DNA from: Lelliottia sp. JS-SCA-14
GTDB lineage: Bacteria; Pseudomonadota; Gammaproteobacteria; Enterobacterales; Enterobacteriaceae
Length of the DNA: 64,000 nt
Assembly: GCF_035593345.1 (NCBI RefSeq)
Contig: NZ_CP141606.1
Location: 806,001 to 870,000, forward strand
Reading direction: 5' to 3'
Shown here: positions 1 to 12,815 of the stretch, one piece after another
Layout: every line of letters begins with the position of its first letter
Numbering within the stretch: position 1 is the stretch's first letter
Notes under the pieces: model-generated
Database searches by the model: none
Seen by the model: only the letters and a program-made list of their open reading frames with translations
What the model was told of the DNA's origin: nothing
Made by a program: the position numbers and the translations under genes

Positions 1-2
1 TG

Positions 3-686
3 CTGGCGGTTCTTCTGCTGGCGCAGCCGGACCTCGGTACGGTGGTGGTACTGTTTGTCACCACGCTGGCGATGCTGTTCCTGGCGGGCGCGAAGCTGTG
101 GCAGTTCATCGCGATTATCGGGATGGGCATCTCGGCCGTGGTTCTGCTGATCCTCGCCGAGCCGTATCGTATTCGCCGTGTGACCTCTTTCTGGAACCCT
201 TGGGAAGATCCGTTCGGCAGCGGTTATCAGCTGACTCAGTCGCTGATGGCCTTTGGCCGAGGCGAGGTCTGGGGCCAGGGGCTGGGCAATTCAGTGCAAA
301 AACTGGAGTATCTGCCGGAGGCACACACCGACTTCATCTTCTCCATTATTGGGGAAGAACTGGGTTATATCGGTGTGGTACTGGCACTTTTAATGGTATT
401 CTTCGTCGCTTTCCGCGCCATGTCGATTGGCCGAAAAGCGCTGGAAATCGATCACCGCTTCTCAGGTTTCCTGGCCTGCTCAATTGGTATCTGGTTTAGC
501 TTCCAGGCATTGGTGAACGTTGGCGCGGCAGCGGGTATGTTGCCGACGAAGGGCCTGACGTTGCCGCTGATCAGTTACGGTGGTTCGAGTCTGTTGATTA
601 TGTCGACAGCGATTATGTTCTTGTTACGCATAGATTATGAGACGCGTCTGGAAAAAGCCCAGGCGTTTACACGAGGTTCACGATGA
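3..686 (+). CDS. ftsW: FtsW, lipid II polymerase of the divisome (3' part only)
   Basis: Only the C-terminal 227 codons are present; the gene is cut by the window edge. FtsW is a SEDS-family inner-membrane glycosyltransferase that polymerises lipid II at the septum with FtsI (PBP3). Visible are several hydrophobic segments, the conserved QPDLGT motif near the start, a segment reading [17 protein letters not shown] followed by [17 protein letters not shown], and late [13 protein letters not shown], all typical of SEDS proteins. The stop overlaps the murG start (ATGA), which indicates translational coupling inside the dcw cluster. The identification is secure; the N-terminus cannot be assessed. 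Confidence 0.97.
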   Translation: MAVLLLAQPDLGTVVVLFVTTLAMLFLAGAKLWQFIAIIGMGISAVVLLILAEPYRIRRVTSFWNPWEDPFGSGYQLTQSLMAFGRGEVWGQGLGNSVQKLEYLPEAHTDFIFSIIGEELGYIGVVLALLMVFFVAFRAMSIGRKALEIDHRFSGFLACSIGIWFSFQALVNVGAAAGMLPTKGLTLPLISYGGSSLLIMSTAIMFLLRIDYETRLEKAQAFTRGSR

Positions 687-1747
687 ATCAACCGAAGCGG
701 TTAATGGTGATGGCGGGCGGTACCGGCGGACATGTTTTCCCGGGGCTCGCGGTTGCGCACCATTTAATGGATCAAGGCTGGCAAGTGCGCTGGCTGGGAA
801 CCGCCGATCGCATGGAAGCCGATCTGGTGCCGAAGCACGGTATCGAGATCGACTTTATTCGGATTTCAGGTTTGCGCGGCAAAGGCATCAAAGCGCAGCT
901 GCTGGCTCCGGTCCGCATCTTCAACGCCTGGCGTCAGGCGCGCGCGATCATGAAGCGCTTTAAACCTGATGCGGTACTGGGTATGGGCGGTTACGTTTCC
1001 GGTCCTGGTGGACTGGCGGCCTGGTCGCTGGGCATTCCGGTTGTGCTGCACGAGCAGAACGGTATCGCCGGGTTGACCAACAAATGGCTGGCAAAAATTG
1101 CCACCAAAGTGATGCAGGCCTTCCCCGGTGCGTTTCCAAAAGCGGACGTGGTGGGCAACCCGGTGCGCGTTGATGTGCTGGCGTTACCGTTGCCGCAGGA
1201 GCGTCTGATCGGGCGCGAAGGCCCGGTTCGGGTGCTGGTCGTTGGTGGCTCGCAGGGCGCACGGATCCTGAACCAGACCCTTCCGCAGGTAGCCGCAAAG
1301 CTCGGCGACAGCGTCACGATCTGGCATCAGAGCGGGAAGGGCGCGCAGCAAACGGTTGAACAGGCTTATGCCGGGGCGGGTCAGCCGCAGCATAAAGTCA
1401 CTGAATTTATTGACGACATGGCGGCAGCCTATGCCTGGGCCGATGTCGTGGTGTGTCGTTCCGGTGCGCTGACGGTCAGTGAAATTGCCGCTGCGGGTTT
1501 GCCAGCGGTATTTGTGCCTTTCCAGCACAAAGACCGACAGCAGTACTGGAATGCGTTACCGCTTGAGAAAGCCGGTGCCGCCAAAATTTTTGAGCAGCCA
1601 CAGTTTACCGCCGACGCCGTCGCTTCCACCCTCGCGGGCTGGAACCGGGCGACGCTGCTGGAGATGGCCGAACGCGCGCGCGCGACGGCGATTCCGGATG
1701 CGACCGAGCGGGTGGCAAATGAAGTGAGCCTGGCAGCAAAGGCTTAA
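683..1747 (+). CDS. murG: MurG, lipid II synthase (GlcNAc transferase)
   Basis: Transfers GlcNAc from UDP-GlcNAc to lipid I on the cytoplasmic face of the inner membrane, giving lipid II. 354 residues, one fewer than E. coli MurG. The N-terminal G-loop GGTGGH (residues 12-17) and a second G-loop at [10 protein letters not shown] sit in the lipid-I-binding half; the C-terminal half carries VGGSQGA and the UDP-sugar site around [17 protein letters not shown], followed by [10 protein letters not shown]. The start overlaps the ftsW stop by 4 nt. The 58-nt gap before murC is short, so co-transcription is expected. Confidence 0.98.
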   Translation: MNQPKRLMVMAGGTGGHVFPGLAVAHHLMDQGWQVRWLGTADRMEADLVPKHGIEIDFIRISGLRGKGIKAQLLAPVRIFNAWRQARAIMKRFKPDAVLGMGGYVSGPGGLAAWSLGIPVVLHEQNGIAGLTNKWLAKIATKVMQAFPGAFPKADVVGNPVRVDVLALPLPQERLIGREGPVRVLVVGGSQGARILNQTLPQVAAKLGDSVTIWHQSGKGAQQTVEQAYAGAGQPQHKVTEFIDDMAAAYAWADVVVCRSGALTVSEIAAAGLPAVFVPFQHKDRQQYWNALPLEKAGAAKIFEQPQFTADAVASTLAGWNRATLLEMAERARATAIPDATERVANEVSLAAKA

Positions 1748-1805
1748 CCCTTGTAGCGCGTTTTGCGTTGCACGAATTTTGAGAAGTATCGATGGCGGTT
1801 AGAGA

Positions 1806-3281
1806 ATGAATACACAACAACTGGCGAAACTGCGTTCAATCGTGCCCGAGATGCGTCGCGTCCGGCACATTCACTTCGTTGGCATCGGCGGCGCAGGTAT
1901 GGGCGGTATTGCCGAAGTCTTAGCGAACGAAGGTTACCAGATCAGCGGTTCCGATCTGGCGCCGAACCCTGTCACGCAACAGTTGGCGTCGCTTGGGGCG
2001 ACCATCTATTTCAACCATCGTCCTGAAAACGTACTGGATGCGAGCGTTGTTGTGGTCTCCAGCGCGATCTCTGCCGATAACCCGGAAATTGTTGCCGCGC
2101 ACGAAGCGCGTATCCCGGTGATCCGCCGCGCGGAGATGCTGGCCGAGCTGATGCGTTTTCGTCACGGTATCGCCGTAGCGGGTACGCACGGCAAAACGAC
2201 GACCACGGCGATGGTCTCGAGCATTTATGCCGAAGCGGGTCTGGATCCGACCTTCGTCAACGGTGGCCTGGTAAAAGCGGCGGGCGTGCATGCCCGTCTC
2301 GGCCATAGCCGTTACCTGATAGCGGAAGCCGATGAGAGCGACGCGTCGTTCCTGCATCTGCAGCCGATGGTGGCGATTGTCACCAACATCGAAGCCGACC
2401 ACATGGATACCTACCAGGGCGACTTCGAAAATTTAAAGCAGACGTTTATTAATTTCCTGCACAATTTGCCGTTTTATGGTCGTGCGGTGATGTGTGTGGA
2501 CGATCCGGTGATTCGCGAACTGCTGCCGCGCGTGGGTCGTCAGATTACCACTTACGGTTTCAGCGAAGATGCTGACGTGCGTGTGGAAGACTATACCCAA
2601 CTGGGTGCGCAGGGGCATTTCACCCTGGTCCGTCAGGATAAAGCCCCGCTGCGTGTGACGCTGAACGCGCCGGGCCGCCACAATGCGCTCAACGCGGCGG
2701 CTGCGGTGGCGGTTGCCACTGAAGAAGGCATTGAAGACGACGATATTTTACGCGCGCTGGAAGGTTTCCAGGGCACCGGGCGTCGTTTCGACTTCCTCGG
2801 TGAATTCCCGCTCGAGCCAGTCAACGGCAAAGCGGGCACCGCGATGCTGGTGGATGATTACGGTCACCATCCAACAGAAGTGGATGCGACCATTAAAGCG
2901 GCACGCGCGGGCTGGCCGGATAAAAATCTGGTGATGGTCTTCCAGCCACACCGCTACACGCGTACCCGTGACCTGTATGACGACTTCGCCAACGTGCTGT
3001 CGCAGGTGGATACGCTGCTGATGCTGGATGTTTATTCAGCGGGTGAAACTCCGATTCCGGGCGCAGACAGTCGATCTTTGTGTCGGACTATCCGTGGACG
3101 CGGTAAGGTAGACCCGATTCTGGTCTCCGATCCAGCGCAAGCTGCTGAAATTCTGGCACCTGTACTGACCGGTAACGATTTGATTCTGATCCAGGGCGCG
3201 GGAAATATCGGCAAAATCGCCCGTAACTTAGCGCAAATCAAACTGAAGCCGCAAACCTCAGAGGATGAACGCAATGGCTGA
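1806..3281 (+). CDS. murC: MurC, UDP-N-acetylmuramate--L-alanine ligase
   Basis: Adds L-Ala to UDP-MurNAc with ATP, the first peptide-stem step. 491 residues, the same length as in E. coli. An N-terminal Rossmann-like domain shows [10 protein letters not shown] (about residues 25-34). The Mur ligase ATP loop GTHGKTTTT starts at residue 126, and NIEADHMD and the DDYGHHPTE segment of the C-terminal domain follow. The stop overlaps the ddlB start by 8 nt. It belongs to the cytoplasmic Mur ligase series of the dcw cluster. Confidence 0.98.
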   Translation: MNTQQLAKLRSIVPEMRRVRHIHFVGIGGAGMGGIAEVLANEGYQISGSDLAPNPVTQQLASLGATIYFNHRPENVLDASVVVVSSAISADNPEIVAAHEARIPVIRRAEMLAELMRFRHGIAVAGTHGKTTTTAMVSSIYAEAGLDPTFVNGGLVKAAGVHARLGHSRYLIAEADESDASFLHLQPMVAIVTNIEADHMDTYQGDFENLKQTFINFLHNLPFYGRAVMCVDDPVIRELLPRVGRQITTYGFSEDADVRVEDYTQLGAQGHFTLVRQDKAPLRVTLNAPGRHNALNAAAAVAVATEEGIEDDDILRALEGFQGTGRRFDFLGEFPLEPVNGKAGTAMLVDDYGHHPTEVDATIKAARAGWPDKNLVMVFQPHRYTRTRDLYDDFANVLSQVDTLLMLDVYSAGETPIPGADSRSLCRTIRGRGKVDPILVSDPAQAAEILAPVLTGNDLILIQGAGNIGKIARNLAQIKLKPQTSEDERNG

Positions 3282-4194
3282 TAAGATTGCGGTCCTCTTC
3301 GGCGGAACCTCTGCTGAGCGCGACGTTTCGCTGAACTCCGGTGCCGCCGTGCTGGCGGGTCTGCGTGAAGGTGGTGTCGACGCCTACCCGGTGGATCCAA
3401 AAGAGACGGACGTCACGCGTCTGAAAGAGATGGGCTTCGATAAAGTCTTTATCGCGCTGCACGGGCGCGGCGGCGAAGATGGCACCCTGCAAGGGCTGTT
3501 GGATTTGATCGGTTTGCCTTACACCGGCAGCGGTGTGATGGCCTCCGCGATTTCAATGGACAAACTGCGCAGCAAATTGTTGTGGCAGGGGGCGGGTTTA
3601 CCCGTTGCGCCGTGGGTTGCGCTGACCCGCCGTGAGTTCGAAATGGGCCTCGACGAGAGCGTCAATGCACGCATTGCAGAGCTGGGTTTACCCGTTATTG
3701 TAAAACCGAGCCGTGAAGGTTCAAGTGTTGGTATGTCCAAAGTTGAACAAGCTGGTGATTTAACATCGGCGTTAGCTTTGGCTTTTCAACACGATGAAGA
3801 AGTTCTGATTGAAAAATGGCTCAGCGGTCCGGAATTTACCGTGGCGATGCTCGGTGAAGAAATTTTGCCGTCAATTCGCATCCAACCCGCTGGAACCTTC
3901 TATGATTATGAAGCGAAGTATCTCTCTGATGAGACGCAATATTTCTGTCCAAGTGGTCTGGAAGCAGAACGTGAATCAGATTTACAGGACCTGGTGCTCA
4001 AAGCCTGGACTGTTTTAGGTTGTCGTGGTTGGGGACGTATCGACGTGATGCAGGACAGCGACGGTGAATTTTATCTGCTGGAAGCCAATACCTCTCCGGG
4101 TATGACCAGCCACAGCCTGGTGCCGATGGCGGCGCGTCAGGCGGGCATGAGCTTCTCGCAGCTAGTCGTCCGTATTCTGGACCAGGCGAACTGA
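3274..4194 (+). CDS. ddlB: DdlB, D-alanine--D-alanine ligase
   Basis: Makes the D-Ala-D-Ala dipeptide for the UDP-MurNAc pentapeptide. 306 residues from the ATG at 3274 ([11 protein letters not shown]), matching E. coli DdlB. A GAGG ribosome site at 3261-3264 lies 9 nt ahead, which favours this start over the ATG at 3265. ATP-grasp features are visible: [16 protein letters not shown], then the metal-binding end [14 protein letters not shown]. The start lies within the end of murC, and ftsQ follows after 1 nt. It is the cluster-encoded paralogue of DdlA, which is not in this window. Confidence 0.97.
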   Translation: MADKIAVLFGGTSAERDVSLNSGAAVLAGLREGGVDAYPVDPKETDVTRLKEMGFDKVFIALHGRGGEDGTLQGLLDLIGLPYTGSGVMASAISMDKLRSKLLWQGAGLPVAPWVALTRREFEMGLDESVNARIAELGLPVIVKPSREGSSVGMSKVEQAGDLTSALALAFQHDEEVLIEKWLSGPEFTVAMLGEEILPSIRIQPAGTFYDYEAKYLSDETQYFCPSGLEAERESDLQDLVLKAWTVLGCRGWGRIDVMQDSDGEFYLLEANTSPGMTSHSLVPMAARQAGMSFSQLVVRILDQAN

Positions 4195-4195
4195 T

Positions 4196-5038
4196 ATGTC
4201 TCAGGCTGCACTGAACACGCGCAACCGCGAAGAAGAAGAGGAATATTCTTCTTCGGGTCGGAGTAATGGAACGCGTCTTGCAGGGATTTTGTTCCTGCTG
4301 GGTGTGCTGTGTACCGTGTTTATCAGCGGCTGGATGGTGTTGGGCTGGATGGAAGATGCGCAACGGTTGCCGCTGTCAAAACTGGTGGTCACCGGCGAGC
4401 GTCACTACACGCGTAACGATGATATTCGCCAGTCGATCCTGGCGCTGGGATCGCCTGGAACCTTCATGACCCAGGACGTCAACATTATCCAGAGCCAGAT
4501 TGAACGTCTGCCGTGGATAAAACAGGCGAGCGTCAGAAAGCAATGGCCTGATGAATTGAAGATTCATCTGGTTGAATATGTGCCCATTGCGCGTTGGAAT
4601 GATCAGCATATGGTCGACGTAGACGGAAATTCGTTCAGCGTCCCGGCCGATCGTGTCAGCAAGCAAAGTTTACCGATGTTGTCTGGCCCGGAAGGCAGCG
4701 AAAACGAAGTGCTACAAGGTTTTCGCGAAATGGGTCAGGTGCTGGCTAAGGACAGATTTGCGTTAAAAGACGCGGCAATGACAGCGCGCCGTTCATGGCA
4801 GCTGACGTTAACGAATGGGATTAAGCTCAATCTCGGCCGCGGCGACACGATGAAGCGTTTGGCGCGTTTTGTAGAACTGTACCCCGTTTTACAGCAGCAG
4901 GCGCAGACCGACGGCAAACGGATAAGCTACGTTGATTTGCGCTATGACTCAGGCGCAGCAGTCGGTTGGGTACCGGCTCCGGTTGAGGAACCTAATCAGC
5001 AACAGAATCAGGCACAGGTACAGGCAGAACAACAATGA
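4196..5038 (+). CDS. ftsQ: FtsQ, divisome scaffold membrane protein
   Basis: Bitopic inner-membrane protein that links early and late division proteins through FtsB and FtsL. 280 residues, four more than E. coli. A charged cytoplasmic tail rich in Glu ([10 protein letters not shown], residues 11-20) precedes one membrane span at about residues 27-50. A periplasmic POTRA domain starts near [16 protein letters not shown] and the beta domain follows. The C-terminal tail is Gln-rich ([14 protein letters not shown]). The stop overlaps the ftsA start (ATGA). In E. coli, promoters inside this gene feed ftsA and ftsZ. Confidence 0.97.
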   Translation: MSQAALNTRNREEEEEYSSSGRSNGTRLAGILFLLGVLCTVFISGWMVLGWMEDAQRLPLSKLVVTGERHYTRNDDIRQSILALGSPGTFMTQDVNIIQSQIERLPWIKQASVRKQWPDELKIHLVEYVPIARWNDQHMVDVDGNSFSVPADRVSKQSLPMLSGPEGSENEVLQGFREMGQVLAKDRFALKDAAMTARRSWQLTLTNGIKLNLGRGDTMKRLARFVELYPVLQQQAQTDGKRISYVDLRYDSGAAVGWVPAPVEEPNQQQNQAQVQAEQQ

Positions 5039-6291
5039 TCAAGGCGACGGACAGAAAACTGGTAGTTGGACTGGAGATTGGCACCGCTAAGGTTGCCGCT
5101 TTAGTAGGGGAAGTTCTGCCCGACGGTATGGTCAATATCATTGGCGTGGGCAGTTGCCCGTCCCGTGGTATGGATAAAGGTGGGGTAAACGACCTCGAGT
5201 CGGTGGTGAAATGCGTACAGCGCGCCATCGATCAGGCAGAATTAATGGCAGATTGCCAGATTTCCTCCGTCTATCTGGCCCTCTCTGGTAAGCACATTAG
5301 CTGCCAGAACGAAATCGGGATGGTGCCGATTTCCGAAGAGGAAGTGACGCAGGAAGACGTTGAAAACGTTGTGCACACGGCTAAATCCGTGCGCGTGCGC
5401 GATGAACATCGTGTACTGCACGTGATCCCGCAGGAATATGCGATCGACTATCAAGAGGGTATCAAAAACCCGGTCGGCCTTTCCGGCGTGCGTATGCAGG
5501 CAAAAGTGCACCTGATCACATGTCACAACGATATGGCGAAAAACATCGTTAAAGCCGTTGAACGTTGTGGCCTGAAAGTTGACCAACTTATTTTTGCAGG
5601 ACTGGCAGCAAGCTACTCGGTGCTGACCGAAGACGAACGTGAACTGGGCGTCTGTGTGGTTGATATCGGTGGTGGTACAATGGACATGGCCGTGTATACG
5701 GGCGGTGCATTGCGTCACACCAAAGTGATCCCATACGCCGGGAATGTGGTGACCAGCGATATCGCTTATGCCTTTGGTACGCCTCCGAGCGATGCAGAGG
5801 CCATTAAAGTGCGCCATGGTTGTGCATTAGGCTCCATCGTCGGCAAAGACGAGAGCGTTGAAGTGCCAAGCGTGGGCGGTCGTCCGCCGCGCAGTCTGCA
5901 GCGCCAGACGTTGGCCGAGGTGATTGAGCCGCGTTACACCGAGCTGCTTAACCTGGTCAACGAAGAGATTTTACAGTTACAGGAACAGCTTCGTCAGCAG
6001 GGTGTGAAACACCATCTTGCGGCGGGGATTGTCTTAACCGGTGGTGCAGCGCAAATTGAAGGTCTCGCTGCCTGTGCCCAGCGCGTGTTCCATACGCAAG
6101 TGCGTATTGGTGCGCCGCTGAATATTACCGGTTTAACGGATTACGCTCAGGAGCCGTATTATTCAACGGCCGTGGGCCTGCTGCATTACGGGAAAGAGTC
6201 CCACTTGAGTGGTGAAGCAGAAGTCGAAAAACGTACGTCGGTCGGTTCCTGGGTCAAACGACTCAATTCCTGGCTGAGAAAAGAATTTTAA
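5035..6291 (+). CDS. ftsA: FtsA, actin-like membrane tether of FtsZ
   Basis: Actin-fold ATPase that anchors FtsZ filaments to the membrane and recruits later division proteins. 418 residues. It shows the phosphate-1 motif [15 protein letters not shown] near the N-terminus, the ATP-site segment [15 protein letters not shown] at about residues 205-219, and [12 protein letters not shown]. The C-terminus [13 protein letters not shown] is the expected amphipathic membrane-targeting helix. The gene is translationally coupled to ftsQ, and a 111-nt gap separates it from ftsZ. Confidence 0.98.
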   Translation: MIKATDRKLVVGLEIGTAKVAALVGEVLPDGMVNIIGVGSCPSRGMDKGGVNDLESVVKCVQRAIDQAELMADCQISSVYLALSGKHISCQNEIGMVPISEEEVTQEDVENVVHTAKSVRVRDEHRVLHVIPQEYAIDYQEGIKNPVGLSGVRMQAKVHLITCHNDMAKNIVKAVERCGLKVDQLIFAGLAASYSVLTEDERELGVCVVDIGGGTMDMAVYTGGALRHTKVIPYAGNVVTSDIAYAFGTPPSDAEAIKVRHGCALGSIVGKDESVEVPSVGGRPPRSLQRQTLAEVIEPRYTELLNLVNEEILQLQEQLRQQGVKHHLAAGIVLTGGAAQIEGLAACAQRVFHTQVRIGAPLNITGLTDYAQEPYYSTAVGLLHYGKESHLSGEAEVEKRTSVGSWVKRLNSWLRKEF

Positions 6292-6402
6292 TTTTTAAAG
6301 AGACCGGAGAGAATTAGCGGTCTCAGGCGACAGGCACATACGCGGAATCATTCACTATGCCCAGGCAGGCAGAATGATGAAGTGTAAAAACGGAGAGAAA
6401 CC

Positions 6403-7554
6403 ATGTTTGAACCAATGGAATTAACCAACGACGCGGTGATTAAAGTCATCGGCGTCGGTGGCGGCGGCGGTAACGCTGTCGAGCATATGGTGCGTGAGCG
6501 CATCGAAGGTGTTGAGTTCTTCGCTGTTAACACCGACGCTCAGGCCCTGCGAAAGACGGCGGTAGGCCAGACCATTCAGATCGGTGGTGGTATCACCAAA
6601 GGTCTGGGCGCTGGGGCTAACCCGGAAGTCGGTCGCAATGCGGCTGAAGAAGACCGTGAAGCATTGCGTGCTGCACTCGATGGCGCCGATATGGTGTTTA
6701 TCGCAGCGGGCATGGGCGGCGGTACCGGTACAGGTGCTGCGCCAGTCGTGGCTGAAGTGGCAAAAGATTTAGGTATTCTGACCGTTGCTGTCGTGACTAA
6801 GCCTTTCAACTTTGAAGGCAAGAAGCGTATGGCATTCGCGGAGCAGGGTATCACTGAGCTGTCCAAACACGTGGACTCTCTGATTACTATCCCGAATGAC
6901 AAACTGCTGAAAGTGCTGGGTCGCGGTATCTCCCTGCTGGACGCGTTTGGCGCAGCGAACGACGTGTTGAAAGGCGCGGTTCAGGGTATCGCTGAGCTGA
7001 TTACTCGTCCGGGTCTGATGAACGTCGACTTCGCGGACGTCCGCACCGTGATGTCCGAAATGGGCTATGCGATGATGGGCTCTGGCGTGGCGAGCGGTGA
7101 AGACCGTGCAGAAGAAGCCGCTGAAATGGCGATCTCTTCTCCACTGCTGGAAGACATCGATCTGTCTGGCGCACGCGGCGTGCTGGTCAACATTACCGCT
7201 GGCTTCGATCTGCGTCTGGACGAATTTGAAACAGTAGGTAACACCATTCGCGCATTCGCTTCTGATAATGCTACTGTGGTGATCGGTACTTCCCTTGATC
7301 CGGAAATGAACGATGAACTGCGTGTGACTGTTGTGGCGACCGGTATCGGCATGGACAAACGTCCTGAGATCACCCTGGTCACCAACAAACAGACTCAGCA
7401 GCCGGTGATGGATCGCTACCAGCAGCACGGCATGGCGCCGCTGACGCAGGAGCAAAAACCGGCCGCGAAAGTGGTTAACGACAATACGCCGCAAACTGCG
7501 AAAGAACCAGATTATCTGGATATCCCAGCGTTCCTGCGTAAGCAAGCTGACTAA
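6403..7554 (+). CDS. ftsZ: FtsZ, tubulin-like division GTPase
   Basis: Polymerises into the Z ring at midcell. 383 residues, the same length as E. coli. The tubulin signature GGGTGTG lies at residues 105-111, the T7 synergy loop [11 protein letters not shown] near residue 210, and the conserved C-terminal peptide [14 protein letters not shown] ends the protein; this peptide binds FtsA, ZipA, MinC and ZapD. The ribosome site GGAGAG lies just ahead of the ATG. ZapD, one of its partners, is encoded at 12816-13559 in the same window. Confidence 0.99.
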   Translation: MFEPMELTNDAVIKVIGVGGGGGNAVEHMVRERIEGVEFFAVNTDAQALRKTAVGQTIQIGGGITKGLGAGANPEVGRNAAEEDREALRAALDGADMVFIAAGMGGGTGTGAAPVVAEVAKDLGILTVAVVTKPFNFEGKKRMAFAEQGITELSKHVDSLITIPNDKLLKVLGRGISLLDAFGAANDVLKGAVQGIAELITRPGLMNVDFADVRTVMSEMGYAMMGSGVASGEDRAEEAAEMAISSPLLEDIDLSGARGVLVNITAGFDLRLDEFETVGNTIRAFASDNATVVIGTSLDPEMNDELRVTVVATGIGMDKRPEITLVTNKQTQQPVMDRYQQHGMAPLTQEQKPAAKVVNDNTPQTAKEPDYLDIPAFLRKQAD

Positions 7555-7634
7555 GAATTGGCTGGAATTTGGGGATTTTCGCTCTTTGTGCTAAACTGGC
7601 CCACCGTTAGTGATATACACTCTCGGTTGGATAA

Positions 7635-8573
<939 letters not shown>

Positions 8574-8596
8574 CGGTTCATTCCGTATCGTAAAAT

Positions 8597-8645
8597 CGAC
8601 TGGTTGACCTGGTACTCTCTCCGGCCAGGAAGACCAGTCGTTTTT
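8597..8645 (+). terminator. Hairpin terminator after lpxC
   Basis: CGACTGGT (8597-8604) pairs with ACCAGTCG (8633-8640), with an inner CCTGG/CCAGG pairing, followed by TTTTTGTTTTTG. This is a rho-independent shape. The remaining ~200 nt up to secM hold no gene I can recognise and should contain the secM-secA promoter. Confidence 0.75.
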
Positions 8646-8848
8646 GTTTTTGCACTTCTGAATTTCTTCCCCGCATGATAATTGCCCGCTAAGCACAGAA
8701 TGTGCGCGCGTTCGCTGCATTCTTGACCGTTTTTACCCGTGGCAATCTGTCATTCCTGCTGCTGAATTATCGCTTTAGTGATAATATCTGTGCGCTAAAT
8801 AGTATCTGAACGCATGCCTGTACGGGCCTGCATACGATGGTGGATTAG

Positions 8849-9352
8849 GTGAGCGGAATTCTAACGCGCTGGCGACAATTTGGCAGACGTTACTTCTGGC
8901 CGCATCTCTTATTAGGGATGGTTGCGGCGAGCTTCGGCTTGCCTGTACTCAGCCATAGCGCAGAAGCGGCAACGCCCGCGAACACCACCACGGCCAAGCA
9001 CGATCTTTCCACGCGGGTTAATTTCACGAACCTCGCGCTGCTGGAAGCCAGTCGCCGTCCTAACTTTACCGTCGATTACTGGCATCAGCATGCTATCCGC
9101 ACTGTTATCCGTCACCTCTCTTTCGCCATGGCTCCACAGGCTGTGCCTGTCGTGGAAGAGTCGCTCCCGGTTCAGGCGCAACATCTCGCTCTGCTGGATA
9201 CGCTCAATGCCCTGCTGACGCAGGAGAGCAAACCGCCGGTCATCGTTCGTCAGATGACGAATATCGCTTTCATTCCACACGCCGCCTTCTCGGTCTCTGC
9301 CTGGATAAGCCAGGTGCAGGGTATCCGCGCCGGGCCACAACGCCTCAGCTAA
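8849..9352 (+). CDS. secM: SecM, secretion monitor and translation-arrest regulator of secA
   Basis: An exported regulatory peptide whose ribosome stalls when Sec export is low, which opens the secA ribosome site downstream. 167 residues from a GTG start; E. coli SecM is 170. An unusually long N-terminal signal sequence (about residues 1-37, ending near SHSAEA) is followed by a divergent middle. The C-terminal arrest motif F-x4-W-I-x4-G-I-R-A-G-P is intact at residues 147-163 (codons 9287-9337). The gene lies 60 nt upstream of secA, as required for cis control. Confidence 0.96.
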   Translation: MSGILTRWRQFGRRYFWPHLLLGMVAASFGLPVLSHSAEAATPANTTTAKHDLSTRVNFTNLALLEASRRPNFTVDYWHQHAIRTVIRHLSFAMAPQAVPVVEESLPVQAQHLALLDTLNALLTQESKPPVIVRQMTNIAFIPHAAFSVSAWISQVQGIRAGPQRLS

Positions 9353-9412
9353 ATTAACTGTTTTTCAATACCTTAATTTATCTGCCCATGATGGGGCGTG
9401 TGAGAATTTATT
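9353..9412 (+). promoter_or_regulatory. secM-secA translational control leader
   Basis: The 60 nt between secM and secA contain a small GCCC/GGGGC hairpin (about 9383-9399) and only a weak Shine-Dalgarno (GTGAGA) ahead of the secA ATG. In E. coli this stretch folds so that the secA start is hidden unless a ribosome is stalled on secM. The same arrangement is inferred here; the fold was not computed. Confidence 0.6.
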
Positions 9413-12118
9413 ATGCTAATCAAGTTATTAACCAAAGTTTTCGGTAGTCGTAACGATCGTACCCTGCGCCGCATGCGCAAAGCGGTCACCGTCATCAACG
9501 GTATGGAACCGGAGATGGAAAAACTCTCCGATGACGAACTGAAAGCGAAAACCGGTGAATTCCGTGAGCGTCTGGCAAAAGGCGCAACTCTGGAAAGCCT
9601 GATCCCGGAAGCCTTCGCCGTGGTTCGCGAAGCGAGTAAACGCGTGTTCGGGATGCGTCACTTCGACGTTCAGCTGCTCGGCGGTATGGTTCTGAACGAA
9701 CGCTGCATCGCAGAAATGCGTACGGGTGAAGGTAAAACCCTGACCGCAACGCTGCCTGCGTACCTCAACGCACTGACCGGTAAAGGCGTTCACGTCGTCA
9801 CCGTCAACGACTATCTGGCGCAGCGTGACGCCGAAAACAACCGTCCACTGTTCGAATTCCTCGGTATGTCCGTGGGTATCAACATGTCTGGCCTGCCTGC
9901 TCCGGCCAAGCGCGAAGCTTACGGCGCGGATATCACTTACGGCACCAACAACGAATACGGTTTTGACTACCTGCGCGACAACATGGCGTTTAGCCCGGAA
10001 GAGCGCGTACAGCGCAAACTGCACTACGCGCTGGTGGATGAGGTCGACTCAATCCTGATCGATGAAGCTCGTACCCCGCTTATCATCTCTGGCCCGGCTG
10101 AAGACAGCTCCGAGATGTACCGCAAAGTCGACAAAATCATTCCGCACCTGATCCGTCAGGAAAAAGAAGACTCCGATACCTTCCAGGGCGAAGGTCACTT
10201 CTCCGTGGACGAAAAAGCGCGTCAGGTTAACCTGACCGAACGCGGTCTGGTGCAGATCGAAGAGCTGCTGGTTGAGCAGGGCATCATGGAAGAGGGCGAG
10301 TCACTTTACTCCCCGACCAACATCATGCTGATGCACCACGTTACCGCAGCGCTGCGCGCTCACGTGCTGTTCACCCGCGATGTGGATTACATCGTGAAAG
10401 ACGGCGAAGTCATCATCGTTGATGAACATACCGGCCGTACCATGCAGGGCCGTCGCTGGTCCGATGGTCTGCACCAGGCTGTGGAAGCCAAAGAAGGCGT
10501 GGATATCCAGAACGAAAACCAGACCCTGGCTTCTATCACTTTCCAGAACTACTTCCGTCTGTATGAAAAACTGGCGGGCATGACCGGTACAGCGGATACC
10601 GAAGCGTTCGAATTCAGCTCCATCTACAAACTGGATACCGTCGTCGTTCCGACTAACCGTCCAATGATCCGTAAAGACATGCCGGATCTGGTGTACATGA
10701 CCGAAGCGGAAAAAATCCAGGCAATCATCGAAGATATCCGCGAGCGCACCGCTGCAGGTCAGCCGGTGCTGGTGGGTACGATTTCCATCGAGAAATCCGA
10801 AGTGGTTTCTCACGAGCTGGATAAAGCGGGCATCAAGCACAACGTGCTGAACGCCAAATTCCACGCCAAAGAAGCGGATATCGTTGCTCAGGCCGGTTAT
10901 CCGGCGGCAGTGACCATCGCCACCAACATGGCGGGTCGTGGTACCGATATTATGCTGGGTGGTAGCTGGCAGGCCGAAATCGCCGAGCTGGAAAACCCAA
11001 CTCCAGAACAAATTGCGCAGATCAAAGCCGACTGGCAGGTACGTCACGATGCGGTTTTGGCGTCTGGCGGTCTGCACATTATCGGTACCGAGCGTCACGA
11101 ATCTCGTCGTATCGATAACCAGCTGCGCGGGCGTGCGGGTCGTCAGGGTGATGCCGGTTCTTCCCGCTTCTACCTGTCGATGGAAGATGCCCTGATGCGT
11201 ATCTTCGCCTCTGACCGTGTGTCCGGCATGATGCGTAAACTGGGGATGAAACCAGGCGAAGCGATCGAACACCCATGGGTGACCAAAGCGATTGCCAACG
11301 CCCAGCGTAAAGTCGAAAGCCGCAACTTCGATATTCGTAAGCAGCTGCTTGAATATGATGACGTAGCTAACGATCAGCGTCGCGCGATCTACTCCCAGCG
11401 TAACGAACTGCTGGACGTGTCCGACGTGAGCGAAACCATCAACAGCATTCGCGAAGATGTCTTCAAAGTGACCATCGATGCGCATATTCCGCCGCAGTCT
11501 CTGGAAGAGATGTGGGATGTTGAAGGCCTGCAGGAACGTCTGAAAAACGACTTCGATCTCGAACTGCCGATCAAAGAGTGGCTGGACAAAGAGCCAGAGC
11601 TGCACGAAGAAACGCTGCGCGAACGTATTCTGGAAACTGCGGTTGCCGTTTACAAGCAGAAGGAAGAAGTGGTTGGCGTTGAGATGATGCGTCACTTCGA
11701 GAAAGGCGTCATGCTGCAGACTCTGGACTCCCTGTGGAAAGAGCACCTGGCAGCGATGGACTACCTGCGTCAGGGTATCCACCTGCGTGGCTATGCGCAG
11801 AAAGATCCTAAGCAGGAATACAAACGTGAATCCTTCGCGATGTTCGCGTCTATGCTGGAGTCACTGAAATATGAAGTGATCAGCACCCTGAGCAAAGTTC
11901 AGGTGCGTATGCCGGAAGAAGTGGAAGCGATGGAGCAGCAGCGTCGTGAAGAAGCTGAGCGTCTGGCGCAGATGCAGCAGCTGAGCCATCAGACCGATGA
12001 AGACGAAGCCGCCGCCGCGATCGCAGCCCAGACGGGCGATCGCAAAGTGGGTCGTAACGATCCGTGCCCATGCGGTTCCGGTAAAAAATACAAAGCGTGT
12101 CATGGCCGTCTGAGCTAA
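9413..12118 (+). CDS. secA: SecA, preprotein translocase ATPase
   Basis: Motor that drives preproteins through SecYEG. 901 residues, the same as E. coli. The Walker A region MRTGEGKT is near residue 102, the DEAD-like segment [18 protein letters not shown] near residue 205, and [13 protein letters not shown] and the [11 protein letters not shown] motif of the second nucleotide fold follow. The C-terminal zinc site Cys885, Cys887, Cys896, His897 ([14 protein letters not shown]) binds SecB. Expression is expected to be controlled by SecM just upstream. Confidence 0.99.
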   Translation: MLIKLLTKVFGSRNDRTLRRMRKAVTVINGMEPEMEKLSDDELKAKTGEFRERLAKGATLESLIPEAFAVVREASKRVFGMRHFDVQLLGGMVLNERCIAEMRTGEGKTLTATLPAYLNALTGKGVHVVTVNDYLAQRDAENNRPLFEFLGMSVGINMSGLPAPAKREAYGADITYGTNNEYGFDYLRDNMAFSPEERVQRKLHYALVDEVDSILIDEARTPLIISGPAEDSSEMYRKVDKIIPHLIRQEKEDSDTFQGEGHFSVDEKARQVNLTERGLVQIEELLVEQGIMEEGESLYSPTNIMLMHHVTAALRAHVLFTRDVDYIVKDGEVIIVDEHTGRTMQGRRWSDGLHQAVEAKEGVDIQNENQTLASITFQNYFRLYEKLAGMTGTADTEAFEFSSIYKLDTVVVPTNRPMIRKDMPDLVYMTEAEKIQAIIEDIRERTAAGQPVLVGTISIEKSEVVSHELDKAGIKHNVLNAKFHAKEADIVAQAGYPAAVTIATNMAGRGTDIMLGGSWQAEIAELENPTPEQIAQIKADWQVRHDAVLASGGLHIIGTERHESRRIDNQLRGRAGRQGDAGSSRFYLSMEDALMRIFASDRVSGMMRKLGMKPGEAIEHPWVTKAIANAQRKVESRNFDIRKQLLEYDDVANDQRRAIYSQRNELLDVSDVSETINSIREDVFKVTIDAHIPPQSLEEMWDVEGLQERLKNDFDLELPIKEWLDKEPELHEETLRERILETAVAVYKQKEEVVGVEMMRHFEKGVMLQTLDSLWKEHLAAMDYLRQGIHLRGYAQKDPKQEYKRESFAMFASMLESLKYEVISTLSKVQVRMPEEVEAMEQQRREEAERLAQMQQLSHQTDEDEAAAAIAAQTGDRKVGRNDPCPCGSGKKYKACHGRLS

Positions 12119-12136
12119 ACATGTATCACCAATCGA

Positions 12137-12163
12137 AAAGGCGCAGATTTCTGCGCCTTTTTT
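12137..12163 (+). terminator. Terminator between secA and mutT
   Basis: AAAGGCGCAG, an ATTT loop and CTGCGCCTTT followed by a T-run. It lies 18 nt after the secA stop and 15 nt before the mutT start, so read-through or a promoter within it must supply mutT transcription. Confidence 0.85.
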
Positions 12164-12177
12164 ATGGAAGTCACAAT

Positions 12178-12579
12178 ATGAAAGTACTGCAAATCGCTGT
12201 CGGGATTATTCGTAACCCGCAAAATCAAATCTTTATTACTCAGCGCGCCGCGGATGCCCACATGGCCAATAAGTGGGAATTTCCTGGCGGTAAAATCGAA
12301 TCAGGAGAAACGCCGGAACAGGCGCTGGTACGAGAGCTGCAGGAAGAGGTGGGAATTACTGCGCTGGAACCGAGACTGTTCGATAAGCTCGAATATCAAT
12401 TCCCGGACAGGCACATCACGCTGTGGTTCTGGATGGTTGAACGCTGGGAAGGTGAGCCGTGGGGCAAAGAAGGGCAGCCTGGAAATTGGGTTGAGCTGGA
12501 GGCGCTGGACGCCGATAAATTCCCGCCTGCCAATGAACCGGTGATTACAAAACTGACTCAGGAACTGAAGGCCTGCTAA
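12178..12579 (+). CDS. mutT: MutT, 8-oxo-dGTP diphosphatase
   Basis: Nudix hydrolase that removes 8-oxo-dGTP from the nucleotide pool and prevents A:T to C:G transversions. 133 residues from the ATG at 12178 ([10 protein letters not shown]); E. coli has 129. The Nudix box runs from GGKIESGE to RELQEEVGI (about residues 37-60) with the metal-binding Glu53, Glu56 and Glu57 present. An in-frame extension upstream to 12097 is open but crosses the secA terminator and is not part of the protein. Confidence 0.96.
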   Translation: MKVLQIAVGIIRNPQNQIFITQRAADAHMANKWEFPGGKIESGETPEQALVRELQEEVGITALEPRLFDKLEYQFPDRHITLWFWMVERWEGEPWGKEGQPGNWVELEALDADKFPPANEPVITKLTQELKAC

Positions 12580-12611
12580 GCACGTTCTCAGCAGGCACAA
12601 CGGATATCGCG

Positions 12612-12806
12612 TTACTGTTGCTCTTCGCTCCAGTCATCGCTATCGGACAGATCGCCCGCGCTCGGGATGCGTTTCTCTTCTGCCGCCCACTCTCCCAGAT
12701 CGATCAGCTGGCAGCGTTTGCAGCAGAACGGGCGAAACGGGCTGATCTCTCCCCAGACAACGGCTTTGCCGCAGGTCGGGCAGTTTACGGTAATAATTTC
12801 GGACAT
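12612..12806 (-). CDS. yacG: YacG, DNA gyrase inhibitor zinc protein
   Basis: Small zinc-finger protein of 64 residues that in E. coli binds GyrB and inhibits gyrase. Four zinc-binding Cys are visible (CPTCG near the N-terminus and FCCKRC about residues 27-32), followed by the conserved [15 protein letters not shown] and an acidic tail. The ATG at 12806 has a GAGGAG site; a TTG one codon upstream is also open but is a poorer choice. It ends the coaE-zapD-yacG minus-strand operon, convergent with mutT. Confidence 0.93.
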   Translation of the reverse strand: MSEIITVNCPTCGKAVVWGEISPFRPFCCKRCQLIDLGEWAAEEKRIPSAGDLSDSDDWSEEQQ

Positions 12807-12815
12807 CAATACTCC

